A stretch of 64,000 bases of DNA from Streptomyces sp. A 4/2 (lineage in GTDB: Bacteria > Actinomycetota > Actinomycetes > Streptomycetales > Streptomycetaceae): positions 1 through 64,000 of the forward strand of contig NZ_CALNVW010000036.1 of the NCBI RefSeq assembly GCF_940670765.1, written 5' to 3'. Positions 16,250 through 24,789 of the stretch are shown piece after piece. How positions within the stretch are numbered: position 1 is the stretch's first letter; the number at the start of each line of letters is the position of its first letter. Both the position numbers and the translations under genes were made by a program. Under the pieces are notes generated by a model. It was not told where the DNA came from. It ran no database searches and saw only the letters and a program-made list of their open reading frames with translations.

Positions 16250-17287
16250 TCAGCCGCTCAGCGGTGCGAGGGTCATGGGCGCGATCTTGCCCTCCAGCAT
16301 CGCGCCCAGCCCGAGGACCGAGCAGACGTCGGGCCGTTCGGCGATCTGGACCGGCATGCCCGTCGCGTTGCGCACCATCTGGTCGAGGCCGGGCAGCAGG
16401 GCGCTGCCGCCGACCATCATGATGCCGCGGTCCGACAGGTCGGCCACCAGATCGGGCGGGCAGCCGCGCAGCACCCGGCCGATGCCGTCGAGCACGGCGG
16501 TCAGCGGGGTGTGGATCGCCTCCCGCATGGCAGCGGTGTCGACCTGGACCGAGCGGGCCAGCCCGGTGGCCACGTCACGGCCGTGGATCTCGGTGGACGC
16601 GGGACCCTCGGTGGTCAGGCCGTTGCCGCTGAGCGCCAGTTGCAGCGGACGCACGGACTGGCTCGGCAGCAGCAACTCGTGGTGCTGGCGCAGATGCTGC
16701 ACGATGGCCCGGTCGATGGCCTCGCCGCCCACCGGGACACGCTCCGCGGTGACGATCGATCCGAGCGAGAGGACGGCGATCTGGGTGGTCGCCGCGCCAC
16801 AGACCATGATCATGGTGGCGGTCGGCTGTTCCACGGGGAGCCCGCAGCCGACGGCCGCCGCGATCAGGGTGTCGACCAGCTCGACCCGCCGGGCGCCGAG
16901 CCCGACCAGGGTCTCCACCGTGGCGCGCTGCGCCAGCGGATCGGAGTCGTGCGGGGTGCATGCGGCGGCGCGCAGCATCGGGGTGCGGCGCAGCCTGCGT
17001 CGGAGCTTCTCGCCGAGGAGCTGGCCGAGCATCCGCTGAGCCATCTCGATGTCGACGACGCTGCCGCCCGACACGGGGCGCACGACCCGGATGTAGCCGG
17101 GGGTACGGCCGGTCATCTGCTCGGCGAAGGTGCCGACGGCGATGAGCGCCCCGCTCCGGACGTTCACGGCGGCGACGCTCGGCTCGTCCACGACGAGACC
17201 GGCGCCCTTCACGAACACCCGGGTGCGGGCGGCCCCGAGGTCGACGGCTACCTGGCAACGGCGCAACTGCTCAAGGCTGACGGTCAC
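16250..17287 (-). CDS. mbl: MreB-like actin homologue Mbl
   Basis: The 345-residue protein has the actin/MreB fold signatures: phosphate-1 loop VAVDLGAARTRVFVKG (about 13-28), the domain II segment TATMIMVCGAATTQIAVLSLG, and the adenosine-binding motif GIMMVGGSALLPGLDQMVRNATG. It is more divergent than true MreB (DLGTANTLV is DLGAARTRV here), matching Mbl of Streptomyces, which contributes to spore-wall integrity together with MreB. Start GTG 17287 follows GGGAGATCCC. The GAF/kinase-like gene follows on the same strand, and a hypothetical gene lies 200 bases upstream. Confidence 0.85.
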   Translation of the reverse strand: MTVSLEQLRRCQVAVDLGAARTRVFVKGAGLVVDEPSVAAVNVRSGALIAVGTFAEQMTGRTPGYIRVVRPVSGGSVVDIEMAQRMLGQLLGEKLRRRLRRTPMLRAAACTPHDSDPLAQRATVETLVGLGARRVELVDTLIAAAVGCGLPVEQPTATMIMVCGAATTQIAVLSLGSIVTAERVPVGGEAIDRAIVQHLRQHHELLLPSQSVRPLQLALSGNGLTTEGPASTEIHGRDVATGLARSVQVDTAAMREAIHTPLTAVLDGIGRVLRGCPPDLVADLSDRGIMMVGGSALLPGLDQMVRNATGMPVQIAERPDVCSVLGLGAMLEGKIAPMTLAPLSG

Positions 17288-17487
17288 GGCGGGATCTCCC
17301 GAGAGGCGCGGAGGTGGAGCACCGGCGGCAACCGGTCCTCCTCGCATCCTGCGACGGCCGGGGCCCGTGCGCGCGCCGGGCTGAGCCGGCCGGGTGCCTG
17401 CCTGACGTCCCGGCTCGACGCTCCAGCCGTCCTGACATCCCGGCCGCGACGCCCCAACCGTCCAGACCCCCGAACGGGAGGCACCCG

Positions 17488-18066
17488 CTACTGCGCTGTG
17501 CCGGTGTACGCCACCTCCTGCAGCAGCCCCCAGGTGAACCCGGCGACACAGGGCCGCCCGCCGGGCGGGGTGAAGGCCAGCCGCCAGCGGGTCGGTGCGG
17601 TGCCCTCCAAGGGCCGTACGGGGGCGAAGGCACGGGCCACCTCGTCCACCGTGCACGACCAGGGGACCAGGTCCTCCGCCGTACGCAGCACGGGCCCGGC
17701 GGCTCCCGGCGCACGGACCAGCCACTCGTTCCACACCCCGCCGCCCGGCGCGGTCAGCACCTCGAACCGCAGACCGGGCCAGAGCGGTACGGGCCACTGA
17801 CGGGCCTCGCACTCCAGGTCGCCGATTCTGCGGCGGACCGTGGCCACCGGCTCGCCGAGCACGGACCGGTAGCGCCGCAGCGCCCCGTGGGACCTGGGGG
17901 AGCGGACCATCGCCTGCCAGCGCCGGTTGGCCTCGCGCATGTCGGCGAGCGAGACGCCCAGCTCGGCGCGGGCATCGTCGACGAGGGCCGGCTGGTGGTC
18001 GGCCATCCTGCGCAGCAGCACCAGCTGGAAGTCGAGCGGCCCGAACGGGGTGGCTGATTGCGGCAT
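17488..18066 (-). CDS. Conserved hypothetical protein
   Basis: The 192-residue protein is soluble and Trp/Arg-rich, with no family I can name. The N-terminal half is helical (FQLVLLRRMADHQPALVDDARAELG and VSLADMREANRRWQAMV); the C-terminal half is beta-like (PGLRFEVLTAPGGGVWNEWLVRA; RWRLAFTPPGGRPCVAGFTW). There is no signal peptide or membrane segment. It lies upstream of mbl on the same strand, separated by 200 bases of Arg/Pro-biased sequence without a clear terminator, so shared transcription is possible. The ATG at 18066 is the first in-frame start; upstream is only repetitive DNA. Confidence 0.7.
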   Translation of the reverse strand: MPQSATPFGPLDFQLVLLRRMADHQPALVDDARAELGVSLADMREANRRWQAMVRSPRSHGALRRYRSVLGEPVATVRRRIGDLECEARQWPVPLWPGLRFEVLTAPGGGVWNEWLVRAPGAAGPVLRTAEDLVPWSCTVDEVARAFAPVRPLEGTAPTRWRLAFTPPGGRPCVAGFTWGLLQEVAYTGTAQ

Positions 18067-18084
18067 GCGTCCATCCTGCCCGTA

Positions 18085-18245
18085 CCGGTGCACGGACCCG
18101 CGCCCGCGCCCGTTCCCGGACCCGCGCCCGTTCCCGGACCCGCGCCCGTTCCCGTACACGGACCCACACCCGTACACGGACCCACACCCGTACGCGGACC
18201 CACACCCGTTCCCGTACACGGACCCGCACCGGTACCCGTGCGCGG
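18085..18245. repeat. Tandem GC-rich minisatellite upstream of the hypothetical gene
   Basis: Units of about 18 bp, such as CCCGTTCCCGGACCCGCG and CCCGTACACGGACCCACA, are repeated eight to nine times with drift. Both flanking genes are on the minus strand, so the array lies between the MarR gene's 3' end and the next gene's start. Confidence 0.75.
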
Positions 18246-18250
18246 ACCCG

Positions 18251-18700
18251 TCAGGGCTTGGCCGGTGGCTGGTCCGCCGTGCCGCCGAGCATCCGCCGCA
18301 GCAGATCGCGCAGCACCGTGCGTTCTTCGGCGGACAGCTCGCCCAGCGGTTCCCGGGCGAACGTCAGCGAGCCGCGCAGCAGGGCCGACGTCTGCCGGCC
18401 CCGGTCCGTGACAGCGGCGAGCTTGACCCGGCGGTCGGCCGGATCGGGGCGGCGCTCGACCAGGCCGCGCGTCTCCAGCCGGTCGACGATCCCCGTGACG
18501 TTCGACGGCTCGCACTTCAGCTTCTGCGCGAGACGGCGCATCGGCATGGCCTCGATGGAGAGCAGACCGAGCACCCGGGCCTGGGCTCCGGTCAGCGCGT
18601 GTCCGGCAGCCACTTCGTCGTACTCCTCGTAGTACCGGGAGACGACGTCACCGATCAGCTCGACGACTTCGAGGGTCAGTGGGTCTGTACGAGTGGCCAT
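18251..18700 (-). CDS. MarR-family transcriptional regulator
   Basis: The 149-residue protein has the MarR winged helix: ALTGAQARVLGLLS, MPMRRLAQKLKCEPSNVTGIVDRLETRGLV as recognition helix, then RRPDPADRRVKLAAVTDRG as wing. The gene is divergent from the reductase-ohr pair, which it probably controls from the 110-bp gap. Unlike OhrR it has no N-terminal redox Cys (its only Cys is in KLKCEPSN), so peroxide sensing by the classical OhrR mechanism is not supported. Start ATG 18700 is chosen; ATG 18709 and GTG 18718 are in frame and also possible. Confidence 0.85.
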   Translation of the reverse strand: MATRTDPLTLEVVELIGDVVSRYYEEYDEVAAGHALTGAQARVLGLLSIEAMPMRRLAQKLKCEPSNVTGIVDRLETRGLVERRPDPADRRVKLAAVTDRGRQTSALLRGSLTFAREPLGELSAEERTVLRDLLRRMLGGTADQPPAKP

Positions 18701-18722
18701 GCCCACCATCGTACCCACTTGC

Positions 18723-18745
18723 TTGACATTCTAAAATATCTAGGC
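18723..18745. promoter_or_regulatory. Candidate promoter/operator between marR and the reductase gene
   Basis: The AT-rich stretch TTGACATTCTAAAATATCTAG stands out in GC-rich DNA. It contains a consensus-like -35 (TTGACA) and an imperfect palindrome (CTAAAATATCTAG) of the kind MarR proteins bind. It lies between the divergent genes. Confidence 0.5.
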
Positions 18746-18809
18746 GCATGGTTGTTTAACGCAGTCGATATTTCATGCAGTGAAGCTTTACTCAGGAGGT
18801 CGAGCCCCC

Positions 18810-19829
18810 ATGTCCGCATCCCCCACGACGAGCCGCGAATGGCACCTCACCGCCCGTCCGAACGGCTGGCCCACCCCGGCGGACTTCGCCCTGCGCGAGG
18901 TCCCGGTGACCGAGCCCGCCGAGGGCCGGATCCTGGTCCGTAACCGCTACTTCTCGGTCGACCCCTACATGCGCGGCAGGATGAACGACGTGAAGTCGTA
19001 CGTCCCGCCCTTCCAGCTCGGCAAGCCGATGGACGGCGGCGCGGTCGGCGAGGTCATCGCCTCCGCCGCGGACGGGTTCGCCGTCGGTGACCACGTCGTC
19101 CACGGGCTCGGCTGGCGCGAGGTGTCGGACGTACCGGCCGCGCACGCCACCAAGGTCGACACCTCGCTCGCCCCGCTCTCCGCGTACCTCGGCGTGCTCG
19201 GCATGACGGGCCTCACCGCCTATGCGGGCCTCTTCGACGTCGCCTCCTTCAAGGAGGGCGACACCGTCTTCGTCTCGGGCGCGGCCGGCGCCGTCGGTAA
19301 CCAGGTCGGCCAGATGGCGAAGCTCAGGGGCGCCGCGCGCGTCGTCGGTTCGGCGGGCTCCGACGAGAAGGTCAGGCACCTCGTCGAGGACCTCGGCTTC
19401 GACGCCGCGTTCAACTACAAGAACGGCCCGGTCCGCGAGCAGTTGGAGGCCGCCGCCCCCGACGGCATCGACGTCTACTTCGACAACGTCGGCGGGGACC
19501 ACCTCGAAGCCGCGCTCTCCTCCTTCAACGTGCACGGCCGCGCGACCATCTGCGGCATGATCGCGGCCTACAACAACACCGAGCCGACGCCGGGCCCGCG
19601 CAACATGGCCCTGATCATCGGCAAGCGGCTGCGGCTCCAGGGCATGCTCGTCAACGACCACGCCGCGCTCCAGCCGCAGTTCGTCAAGGACGTCGCGGGC
19701 TGGATCGCCTCCGGCGAGCTGAAGTACGAGGAGACGGTGGTCGAGGGCGTCGAGCAGGGCGTCGAGGCGTTCCTCGGCATGCTGCGCGGGGAGAACACCG
19801 GGAAGATGATCGTCGCGGTCAACCAGTAG
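18810..19829 (+). CDS. NADP-dependent medium-chain reductase (CurA/leukotriene B4 dehydrogenase-like)
   Basis: The 339-residue protein is a zinc-free MDR enzyme: NRYFSVDPYMRGRMNDVKSY near the N-terminus is typical of the LTB4-dehydrogenase/CurA group, followed by the nucleotide site VFVSGAAGAVGNQVGQMAKL and DVYFDNVGGDHLEAAL. Such enzymes reduce the double bond of alpha,beta-unsaturated carbonyls. Start ATG 18810 has a strong CAGGAGG site. It is divergent from the MarR gene and 63 bases upstream of ohr on the same strand, suggesting a reactive-carbonyl/peroxide defence unit. Confidence 0.9.
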   Translation: MSASPTTSREWHLTARPNGWPTPADFALREVPVTEPAEGRILVRNRYFSVDPYMRGRMNDVKSYVPPFQLGKPMDGGAVGEVIASAADGFAVGDHVVHGLGWREVSDVPAAHATKVDTSLAPLSAYLGVLGMTGLTAYAGLFDVASFKEGDTVFVSGAAGAVGNQVGQMAKLRGAARVVGSAGSDEKVRHLVEDLGFDAAFNYKNGPVREQLEAAAPDGIDVYFDNVGGDHLEAALSSFNVHGRATICGMIAAYNNTEPTPGPRNMALIIGKRLRLQGMLVNDHAALQPQFVKDVAGWIASGELKYEETVVEGVEQGVEAFLGMLRGENTGKMIVAVNQ

Positions 19830-19892
19830 TCTCACTCCCAGGCCGTCGCGGTCGTGGGCGCGAGCCGCGGCGTACACAACAGAAGGAACCTC

Positions 19893-20321
<429 letters not shown>

Positions 20322-20368
20322 CCCGGCTGCGCGCAGGGCCGTCGGGCCGTCGGCCGGACGGACCCTGG

Positions 20369-20404
20369 GAGGGCCGCATTCCGCTCGGGCGGGGTGCGGC
20401 CCTC
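20369..20404 (+). terminator. Terminator after ohr
   Basis: GAGGGCCGCA at 20369-20378 pairs with TGCGGCCCTC at 20395-20404 over a 16-base loop, about 50 bases after the ohr stop. Confidence 0.55.
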
Positions 20405-20442
20405 CGCGCGTGCTGCCCGGCGCGTACGTTGTGTTCGCTCCG

Positions 20443-20505
20443 CCGCACGAGCCGCACGAGCCGCACGAGCCGCACGAGCCGCACGAGCCGCACGAGCCGT
20501 ACGAG
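20443..20505. repeat. 9-bp tandem repeat (CCGCACGAG)
   Basis: Six exact copies plus one variant (CCGTACGAG) lie just upstream of the SMP-30 gene. Read in that gene's frame they give PHEPHEPHE, but the preferred start is downstream. Confidence 0.9.
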
Positions 20506-20556
20506 CAGCACAAGTGGAACGGGCAGAGCAGTGGAACAGGGGAGGCGGGCAGCGTG

Positions 20557-21396
20557 ATGCGTCCGGAAGTGGCGGTACGCGAGCGGGCCGAACTCGGCGA
20601 GGGCCCCACCTGGGACACGGCGGCCGGCCGGCTGATCTGGGTGGACATCCTCTCCTCGCGGGTCCACACCTTCGACCCCGCGACCGGCCGGCGCACGGTC
20701 CTGGACACCGGGCAGCACGTCGGCGCCGCCAAACCGCGGTCCGGCGGGGGGCTGGTGGTCAACCTCAGGGACGGCGTGGCGCTCTACGGCGCCGACGGCG
20801 CCTTCTCGTGGCTGGCGCACGACCCGGTACCGGGCCGCCGTGGGAACGACGCCGCGGTCGCGCCCGACGGGGCGCTCTGGGTCGGAACCATGCGGTACGA
20901 CGACGCCGAGGGCGGCGGCACGCTCAGCCGTGTCGCGCCGGACGGCACGGTCACGCGGACGCTGGTGATGAGCTGCTCCAACGGCACCGGCTGGAGCCCG
21001 GACGGCTCCCTCATGTACCACGTCGACACCCCGACCCGGCGGATCGATGTGTTCGACTTCGACGGTGAACTCCCGTACCACCGAAGGGAGTTCGCGACCA
21101 TCGAGGAGGGGGCGGGCTTCCCCGACGGTTTGGCGGTGGACGCGGCCGGATGTGTCTGGGTGGCGCTCTGGGACGGCTCGGCGCTCCGCCGGTACACCCC
21201 GGACGGCGCCCTCGACCGTACGGTCCCGCTGCCCGTACGGCGCCCCACCTCCTGTGCCTTCGGCGGCCGGGAACTGCGCGACCTCTACATCAGCACGGCC
21301 CGCGCGGGTCTCGACGCACCGCACCCGCTCGCCGGCTCCCTGCTGGTCCTGCCGGACGCCGGACAGGGGCTTCCACAGCCAGCGTTCCCGGGCTGA
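20557..21396 (+). CDS. SMP-30/gluconolactonase-like (LRE family) protein
   Basis: The 279-residue beta-propeller has the family landmarks: ELGEGPTWDTAAGRLIWVDI with the first metal-site Glu, GRRGNDAAVAPDGALWVGTM, SNGTGWSPDGSLMYHVDTPT and GFPDGLAVDAAGCVWVALWDG. Members hydrolyse sugar lactones using a divalent cation. The start is placed at ATG 20557 (GTG 20554 is equivalent) because GGGGAGG lies 8-11 bases upstream. An upstream in-frame start at 20410 would add a PHE-repeat tail unlike the family. Confidence 0.85.
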   Translation: MRPEVAVRERAELGEGPTWDTAAGRLIWVDILSSRVHTFDPATGRRTVLDTGQHVGAAKPRSGGGLVVNLRDGVALYGADGAFSWLAHDPVPGRRGNDAAVAPDGALWVGTMRYDDAEGGGTLSRVAPDGTVTRTLVMSCSNGTGWSPDGSLMYHVDTPTRRIDVFDFDGELPYHRREFATIEEGAGFPDGLAVDAAGCVWVALWDGSALRRYTPDGALDRTVPLPVRRPTSCAFGGRELRDLYISTARAGLDAPHPLAGSLLVLPDAGQGLPQPAFPG

Positions 21397-21407
21397 CCCC
21401 GGGCCCG

Positions 21408-21491
21408 TACGCCGGACATCCGGACGCCGGATCGCCGAGCGCCGGACATCCGAACGCCAGGCCGCCGAGCGCCGGACATCCGAGCGCCGGA
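21408..21491. repeat. About 30-bp tandem repeat
   Basis: Three imperfect copies of a unit containing GCGCCGGACATCCGAACGCC separate the SMP-30 stop from the EI24 gene. Confidence 0.8.
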
Positions 21492-21526
21492 CGGGCGTGT
21501 CGGTGCACCCCGCTAGGCTGGAACCC

Positions 21527-22363
21527 ATGGGTGAACTCGGGGCGGGCTTCGGTTATCTCGTGAAGGGCCATCGCTGGGTCGCCCGGCACGGCAAGCAGTA
21601 CGGATTCGCGCTGCTGCCCGGCCTGGTCACCCTGGTGCTCTACATCGCCGCGCTGATCGCGCTCGTCTTCTGGGCGGACGACGTGACCGCCTGGGCCACA
21701 CCGTTCGCCGACGGCTGGAACTCCCCCTGGCTCGGGCTGTTCCGCGGCTTCCTGACGGCGCTGCTCTGGGCGCTCTTCCTGCTGTTGGCCGTCATCTCCT
21801 TCACCGCGGTGACACTGCTCATCGGCGATCCCTTCTACGAGGCGCTCTCGGAGCGGGTCGACGCGTCGGACGGCTACGCGGCCCACGGGTCCGGACTGCC
21901 GCTCTGGCGTGACCTGTGGGTCTCGGCGCGCGACAGCGTCCGCGTCCTGGTACGGGTGACGTTCTACGGGCTGCTGCTCTTCGCTGCGGGATTCGTCCCG
22001 GCCGTCGGCCAGACGGTCGTCCCGGTGATCGGCTTCTGCGTCTCGGGCTTCTTCCTCGCGGAGGAGCTGACAGCGGTGGCGCTGCAACGCCGGGGCATGG
22101 AGTTCAAGGCGCGGCTGGCCCTGCTGAAGAGCCGCCGCCTGCGCACGCTCGGCTTCGGCGTCCCGCTGACGCTGGCCTTCCTGGTGCCGCTGGTCGCCGT
22201 CTTCCTGATGCCGGGTGCGGTGGCGGGGGCGACGATGCTGGCCCGCGACCTGGTCGGCGAGGAGCCGGTGGCAGCGCCCGAACCGGAACCCGAACTCGAA
22301 CCGGAACCGGCCCCGGAGCCCGTACGGACGACCGGTGAGGCACCGGGGCCCGCCGCGTCCTGA
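21527..22363 (+). CDS. EI24-domain integral membrane protein
   Basis: The 278-residue protein has four or more hydrophobic segments (YGFALLPGLVTLVLYIAALIALVFW; GFLTALLWALFLLLAVISFTAVTLL; VTFYGLLLFAAGFVPAVGQTVV; GFGVPLTLAFLVPLVAVFLM). It also has the EI24/CysZ-like motif IGDPFYEALSERVD. The C-terminus is a PEPEPELEPEPAPEP cytoplasmic tail. Family members include CysZ-type sulfate permeases, but the Streptomyces group has no assigned function. The ATG at 21527 is immediately before the first membrane-proximal helix. Confidence 0.82.
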   Translation: MGELGAGFGYLVKGHRWVARHGKQYGFALLPGLVTLVLYIAALIALVFWADDVTAWATPFADGWNSPWLGLFRGFLTALLWALFLLLAVISFTAVTLLIGDPFYEALSERVDASDGYAAHGSGLPLWRDLWVSARDSVRVLVRVTFYGLLLFAAGFVPAVGQTVVPVIGFCVSGFFLAEELTAVALQRRGMEFKARLALLKSRRLRTLGFGVPLTLAFLVPLVAVFLMPGAVAGATMLARDLVGEEPVAAPEPEPELEPEPAPEPVRTTGEAPGPAAS

Positions 22364-22415
22364 CCGGCGCGGGCCATCCCCCGGCCGGCCCCGGGCCGAA
22401 CCGGACGGCCCGGCG

Positions 22416-22520
22416 TCACTTCCGGGGCAGGCACTCCGCGCGACGCCACGAACGCCCGGAAAGCGGCCGGCTGTCCACCGACTCCGGATCCAGCAGCCAC
22501 GGGTACTGCAAGCCGTCCAT
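22416..22520 (-). CDS. Candidate 34-residue small ORF
   Basis: On the minus strand ATG 22520 follows GGAGGTGG with a six-base gap. The peptide MDGLQYPWLLDPESVDSRP and onward to PRK has Streptomyces-like third-position GC and no known family. The ribosome-site sequence is also part of a GCCACCTCC-type repeat, so the match may be accidental. The frame stays open upstream through that repeat (VAPLVVAPLEVAPPEVAV), so a longer protein starting at a GTG downstream of galM is possible. Confidence 0.3.
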   Translation of the reverse strand: MDGLQYPWLLDPESVDSRPLSGRSWRRAECLPRK

Positions 22521-22526
22521 GACCGC

Positions 22527-22592
22527 CACCTCCGGCGGTGCCACCTCCAGCGGTGCCACCACCAGCGGTGCCACCACCAGCGGTGCCACCTC
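22527..22592. repeat. 15-bp tandem repeat downstream of galM
   Basis: Four to five copies of ACCAGCGGTGCCACC-like units lie between the galM stop and the small ORF. Confidence 0.7.
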
Positions 22593-22612
22593 CTCCGGCG
22601 GGAGCCCGCCGG

Positions 22613-23587
22613 CTACCGCACCCCGAACCCGTACACCGTCGACGAGACATACGCACCGCCCGGCCGGAGCACCGCACCGGGGAACTCCGGCCGGTTCGGC
22701 GTATCGGGGAAGCGCTGGGTCTCCAGCGCGATCCCGGCGCCGGGCCCGTACGGACCGTCGTCGATGTGGTCACCGGTGTAGAGCTGCAGCCCCGGCTCGG
22801 TGGTCGTGACGCTCAACGTCCGCCCCGACACCGGGTCGTACAGCTCGGCCGCGTCCGCCCCGTCGAGCACGAAGTTGTGGTCGTACCCCGGACCCACCTG
22901 CCGCGCCCGGCGGAAGTCGAAGCGCGTCCCCGCCACCGGCGCCAGCTCCCCGGTGGGGATCAGATCCGCGTCCACCGGCGTCAGCCGCGACGCCGCGATC
23001 CGCAGCTCGTGACCGGTCGCGCTGCCCGACCCCTGGCCGCCGAGGTTCCAGTACGAGTGGTTCGTCAGGCTCACCACGGTCGGCGCGTCGGTCGTCGCCC
23101 GGTAGGCGATCCGCAGCGCACCGCTCTCCTCCAGGCTGTAGGTCACCGAGACGTCCAGCCGCCCGGGGAACCCTTCCTCGCCGTCGGGGCTGACGCGGAA
23201 GAGCCGCACCCCGTGCTCCACGGCCTCGGCGTCCCAGACCCGCTTGTCGAAGCCGCGCTCACCGCCGTGCAGGCTGTTGGGCGGGTTGTTGCGGGCCAGT
23301 CGGCAGGTCCGTCCGTCGAGCACGAAGACACCACCCGCGATCCGGTTCGCGTACCGCCCGACCAGCGCCCCGAAATACGGGCCGGTGTGCTCCAGGTACC
23401 CGCTCAGCACGGGGAAGCCCAGCACCACATCGGCCACGGCCCCCGCGCGGTCGGGCACCTCGACCGACTGCACGATCCCGCCGTACGTCAGCACCCGCAC
23501 CCGCGTACCGCCCCGTTCGAAGGTCCACCGGTGGACAGGGGTGCCGTCACCGAGACGGCCGAAGGGTTCCGGCTGCGCGCTGTTCAT
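22613..23587 (-). CDS. galM: Aldose 1-epimerase (mutarotase)
   Basis: The 324-residue protein contains the catalytic His in SLTNHSYWNLGG (His177) and the catalytic Glu in GAGIALETQRFPDTPN (Glu289), plus GRYANRIAGG and NSLHGGERGFDKRVWDA near the substrate site. It interconverts alpha- and beta-aldoses. Length is normal for the family. ATG 23587 lies 10 bases after the upstream SGNH hydrolase gene's stop, so the two genes form an operon. Confidence 0.93.
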   Translation of the reverse strand: MNSAQPEPFGRLGDGTPVHRWTFERGGTRVRVLTYGGIVQSVEVPDRAGAVADVVLGFPVLSGYLEHTGPYFGALVGRYANRIAGGVFVLDGRTCRLARNNPPNSLHGGERGFDKRVWDAEAVEHGVRLFRVSPDGEEGFPGRLDVSVTYSLEESGALRIAYRATTDAPTVVSLTNHSYWNLGGQGSGSATGHELRIAASRLTPVDADLIPTGELAPVAGTRFDFRRARQVGPGYDHNFVLDGADAAELYDPVSGRTLSVTTTEPGLQLYTGDHIDDGPYGPGAGIALETQRFPDTPNRPEFPGAVLRPGGAYVSSTVYGFGVR

Positions 23588-23597
23588 GATCGGGACC

Positions 23598-24497
23598 CTA
23601 CGCCGGGGGCCTTACGGCCGTGACGTTGCGGTAGGCGATGGCCGCGAGCTGCTCCTGGCCGTTCCTGCCGGGGTGGAACCAGTCCCACCGGCTCAGCTGC
23701 GCCTGGGTGAACGGGTAGTCGAACACCGCCCCGCCGTCGTACCGGCAGTGCCGATCGGTGGCGCACACGTCCTTGAGCACCTCGTTGTACGCGATCACCC
23801 GGTCCCGCACGGTGTCGCGCCGCCGCACGGCCGCCGGGTCCATCGCGTCCGAGTCCCGCAGCATCGAGGAACAGATCCCCAGCTTCCAGATCTCCTTGCC
23901 CAGCGGGTTGGTGCGCCCCTGCGACCAGAGCCGCTTGAGGTCCGGGACGCTCGACACGTAGACCTGGCTTTCGGGCAGCGCGGTGCGCAAACGTTTCAGC
24001 GCCGTCTCAAACGAAGTCCGGAATTCATCCACCGGTGTCATGTGCGAAACCGAGGTCCGGCAGGCGTCATTGGCACCCGCCATGATCGTCACCAGCTCCG
24101 GCCGGTGCGCCACCGCCCTGTCGATCTGCGCGGGCACATCTGCCATCAGCGCGCCGGTCTTCGCGTCGTTCCAGCTCTCCTTCGCACCGAGCCGGGAGAC
24201 GAGGCTGTGCACCGCGGTGTCCGTACCGGTCGCCCAGGAGACCCGGGGGCAGTCGGACAGCACCGAACACGCGTCGAAGCCACGGGTTATCGAATCGCCC
24301 ACTGCGGCCACCGACCGGGGACGCGTGTCCCAGGCGGGTGAGGGAGAGGGTGACGCACGGTGCGCGGACTCGGACCGGGCGCCGTTCCCACTGTCGGAAG
24401 AGTCACAGCCCGTCAGCGCTCCGAGCGGGACCAGAAGTACGGCCGTCAGAGCGGCTACGGCGCCGCGACTGCGGCGGATCCGGCGGGAATCCGGCAT
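23598..24497 (-). CDS. SGNH/GDSL-type hydrolase lipoprotein
   Basis: The 299-residue precursor has a lipoprotein signal ending in LGALTGC (Cys31) followed by a Ser-rich linker. The mature part has SGNH block I VAAVGDSITRG (Ser69), block III MAGANDAC, and block V DWFHPGRNGQEQLA with catalytic Asp/His. It is a surface-anchored esterase or lipase-like enzyme of unknown substrate. It is the first gene of a two-gene unit with galM. The 290-base gap upstream contains an inverted repeat. Confidence 0.87.
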   Translation of the reverse strand: MPDSRRIRRSRGAVAALTAVLLVPLGALTGCDSSDSGNGARSESAHRASPSPSPAWDTRPRSVAAVGDSITRGFDACSVLSDCPRVSWATGTDTAVHSLVSRLGAKESWNDAKTGALMADVPAQIDRAVAHRPELVTIMAGANDACRTSVSHMTPVDEFRTSFETALKRLRTALPESQVYVSSVPDLKRLWSQGRTNPLGKEIWKLGICSSMLRDSDAMDPAAVRRRDTVRDRVIAYNEVLKDVCATDRHCRYDGGAVFDYPFTQAQLSRWDWFHPGRNGQEQLAAIAYRNVTAVRPPA

Positions 24498-24577
24498 CCC
24501 ACTGCCCCCTCCATGTGGCGGACCCAGGCGTCCTGCCGAGTGAAACCTGTGTGTTCAACAGCCTTTGGACCGACCGT

Positions 24578-24595
24578 ACGTCACACGAGTGACGT
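24578..24595. promoter_or_regulatory. Inverted repeat in the divergent gap before DUF3145
   Basis: ACGTCAC and GTGACGT form a perfect 7-bp inverted repeat around ACGA. It lies between the divergently transcribed SGNH hydrolase and DUF3145 genes, a plausible operator position. No regulator is identified. Confidence 0.35.
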
Positions 24596-24789
24596 CGCAG
24601 CGCGGTACGTTTTTCCCCGTCGACCAGTGGCAACTTCGCCGCACCCAACGGCTCCGATAAATTACATCACGTCACATACTGTCCCATTTCAGGAGATTAA
24701 CTCCCGATGCTGTTTACTGTTGCACCCCGGGGCAGAACGGGCGAGAGGCTGCTGGGGAAGGCGAACCTCGAACCGCACTGGAGGTCCCG

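Noticed and set aside
14082-17039. Plus-strand 985-codon frame spanning the MFS end, GAF/kinase and mbl genes
   Set aside because: It overlaps three well-supported genes and has no domain of its own.
18251-18700. Naming the MarR protein OhrR
   Set aside because: The N-terminal sensing Cys of OhrR is missing, so only the family level is supported.
20410-20556. N-terminal extension of the SMP-30 protein with PHEPHE repeats
   Set aside because: The extension is encoded by a 9-bp tandem repeat and lacks a ribosome site; GGGGAGG sits just upstream of the 20554/20557 start.
23598-24497. Reading the SGNH hydrolase as a secreted lipase of known substrate
   Set aside because: The catalytic blocks are clear but nothing indicates a particular substrate.
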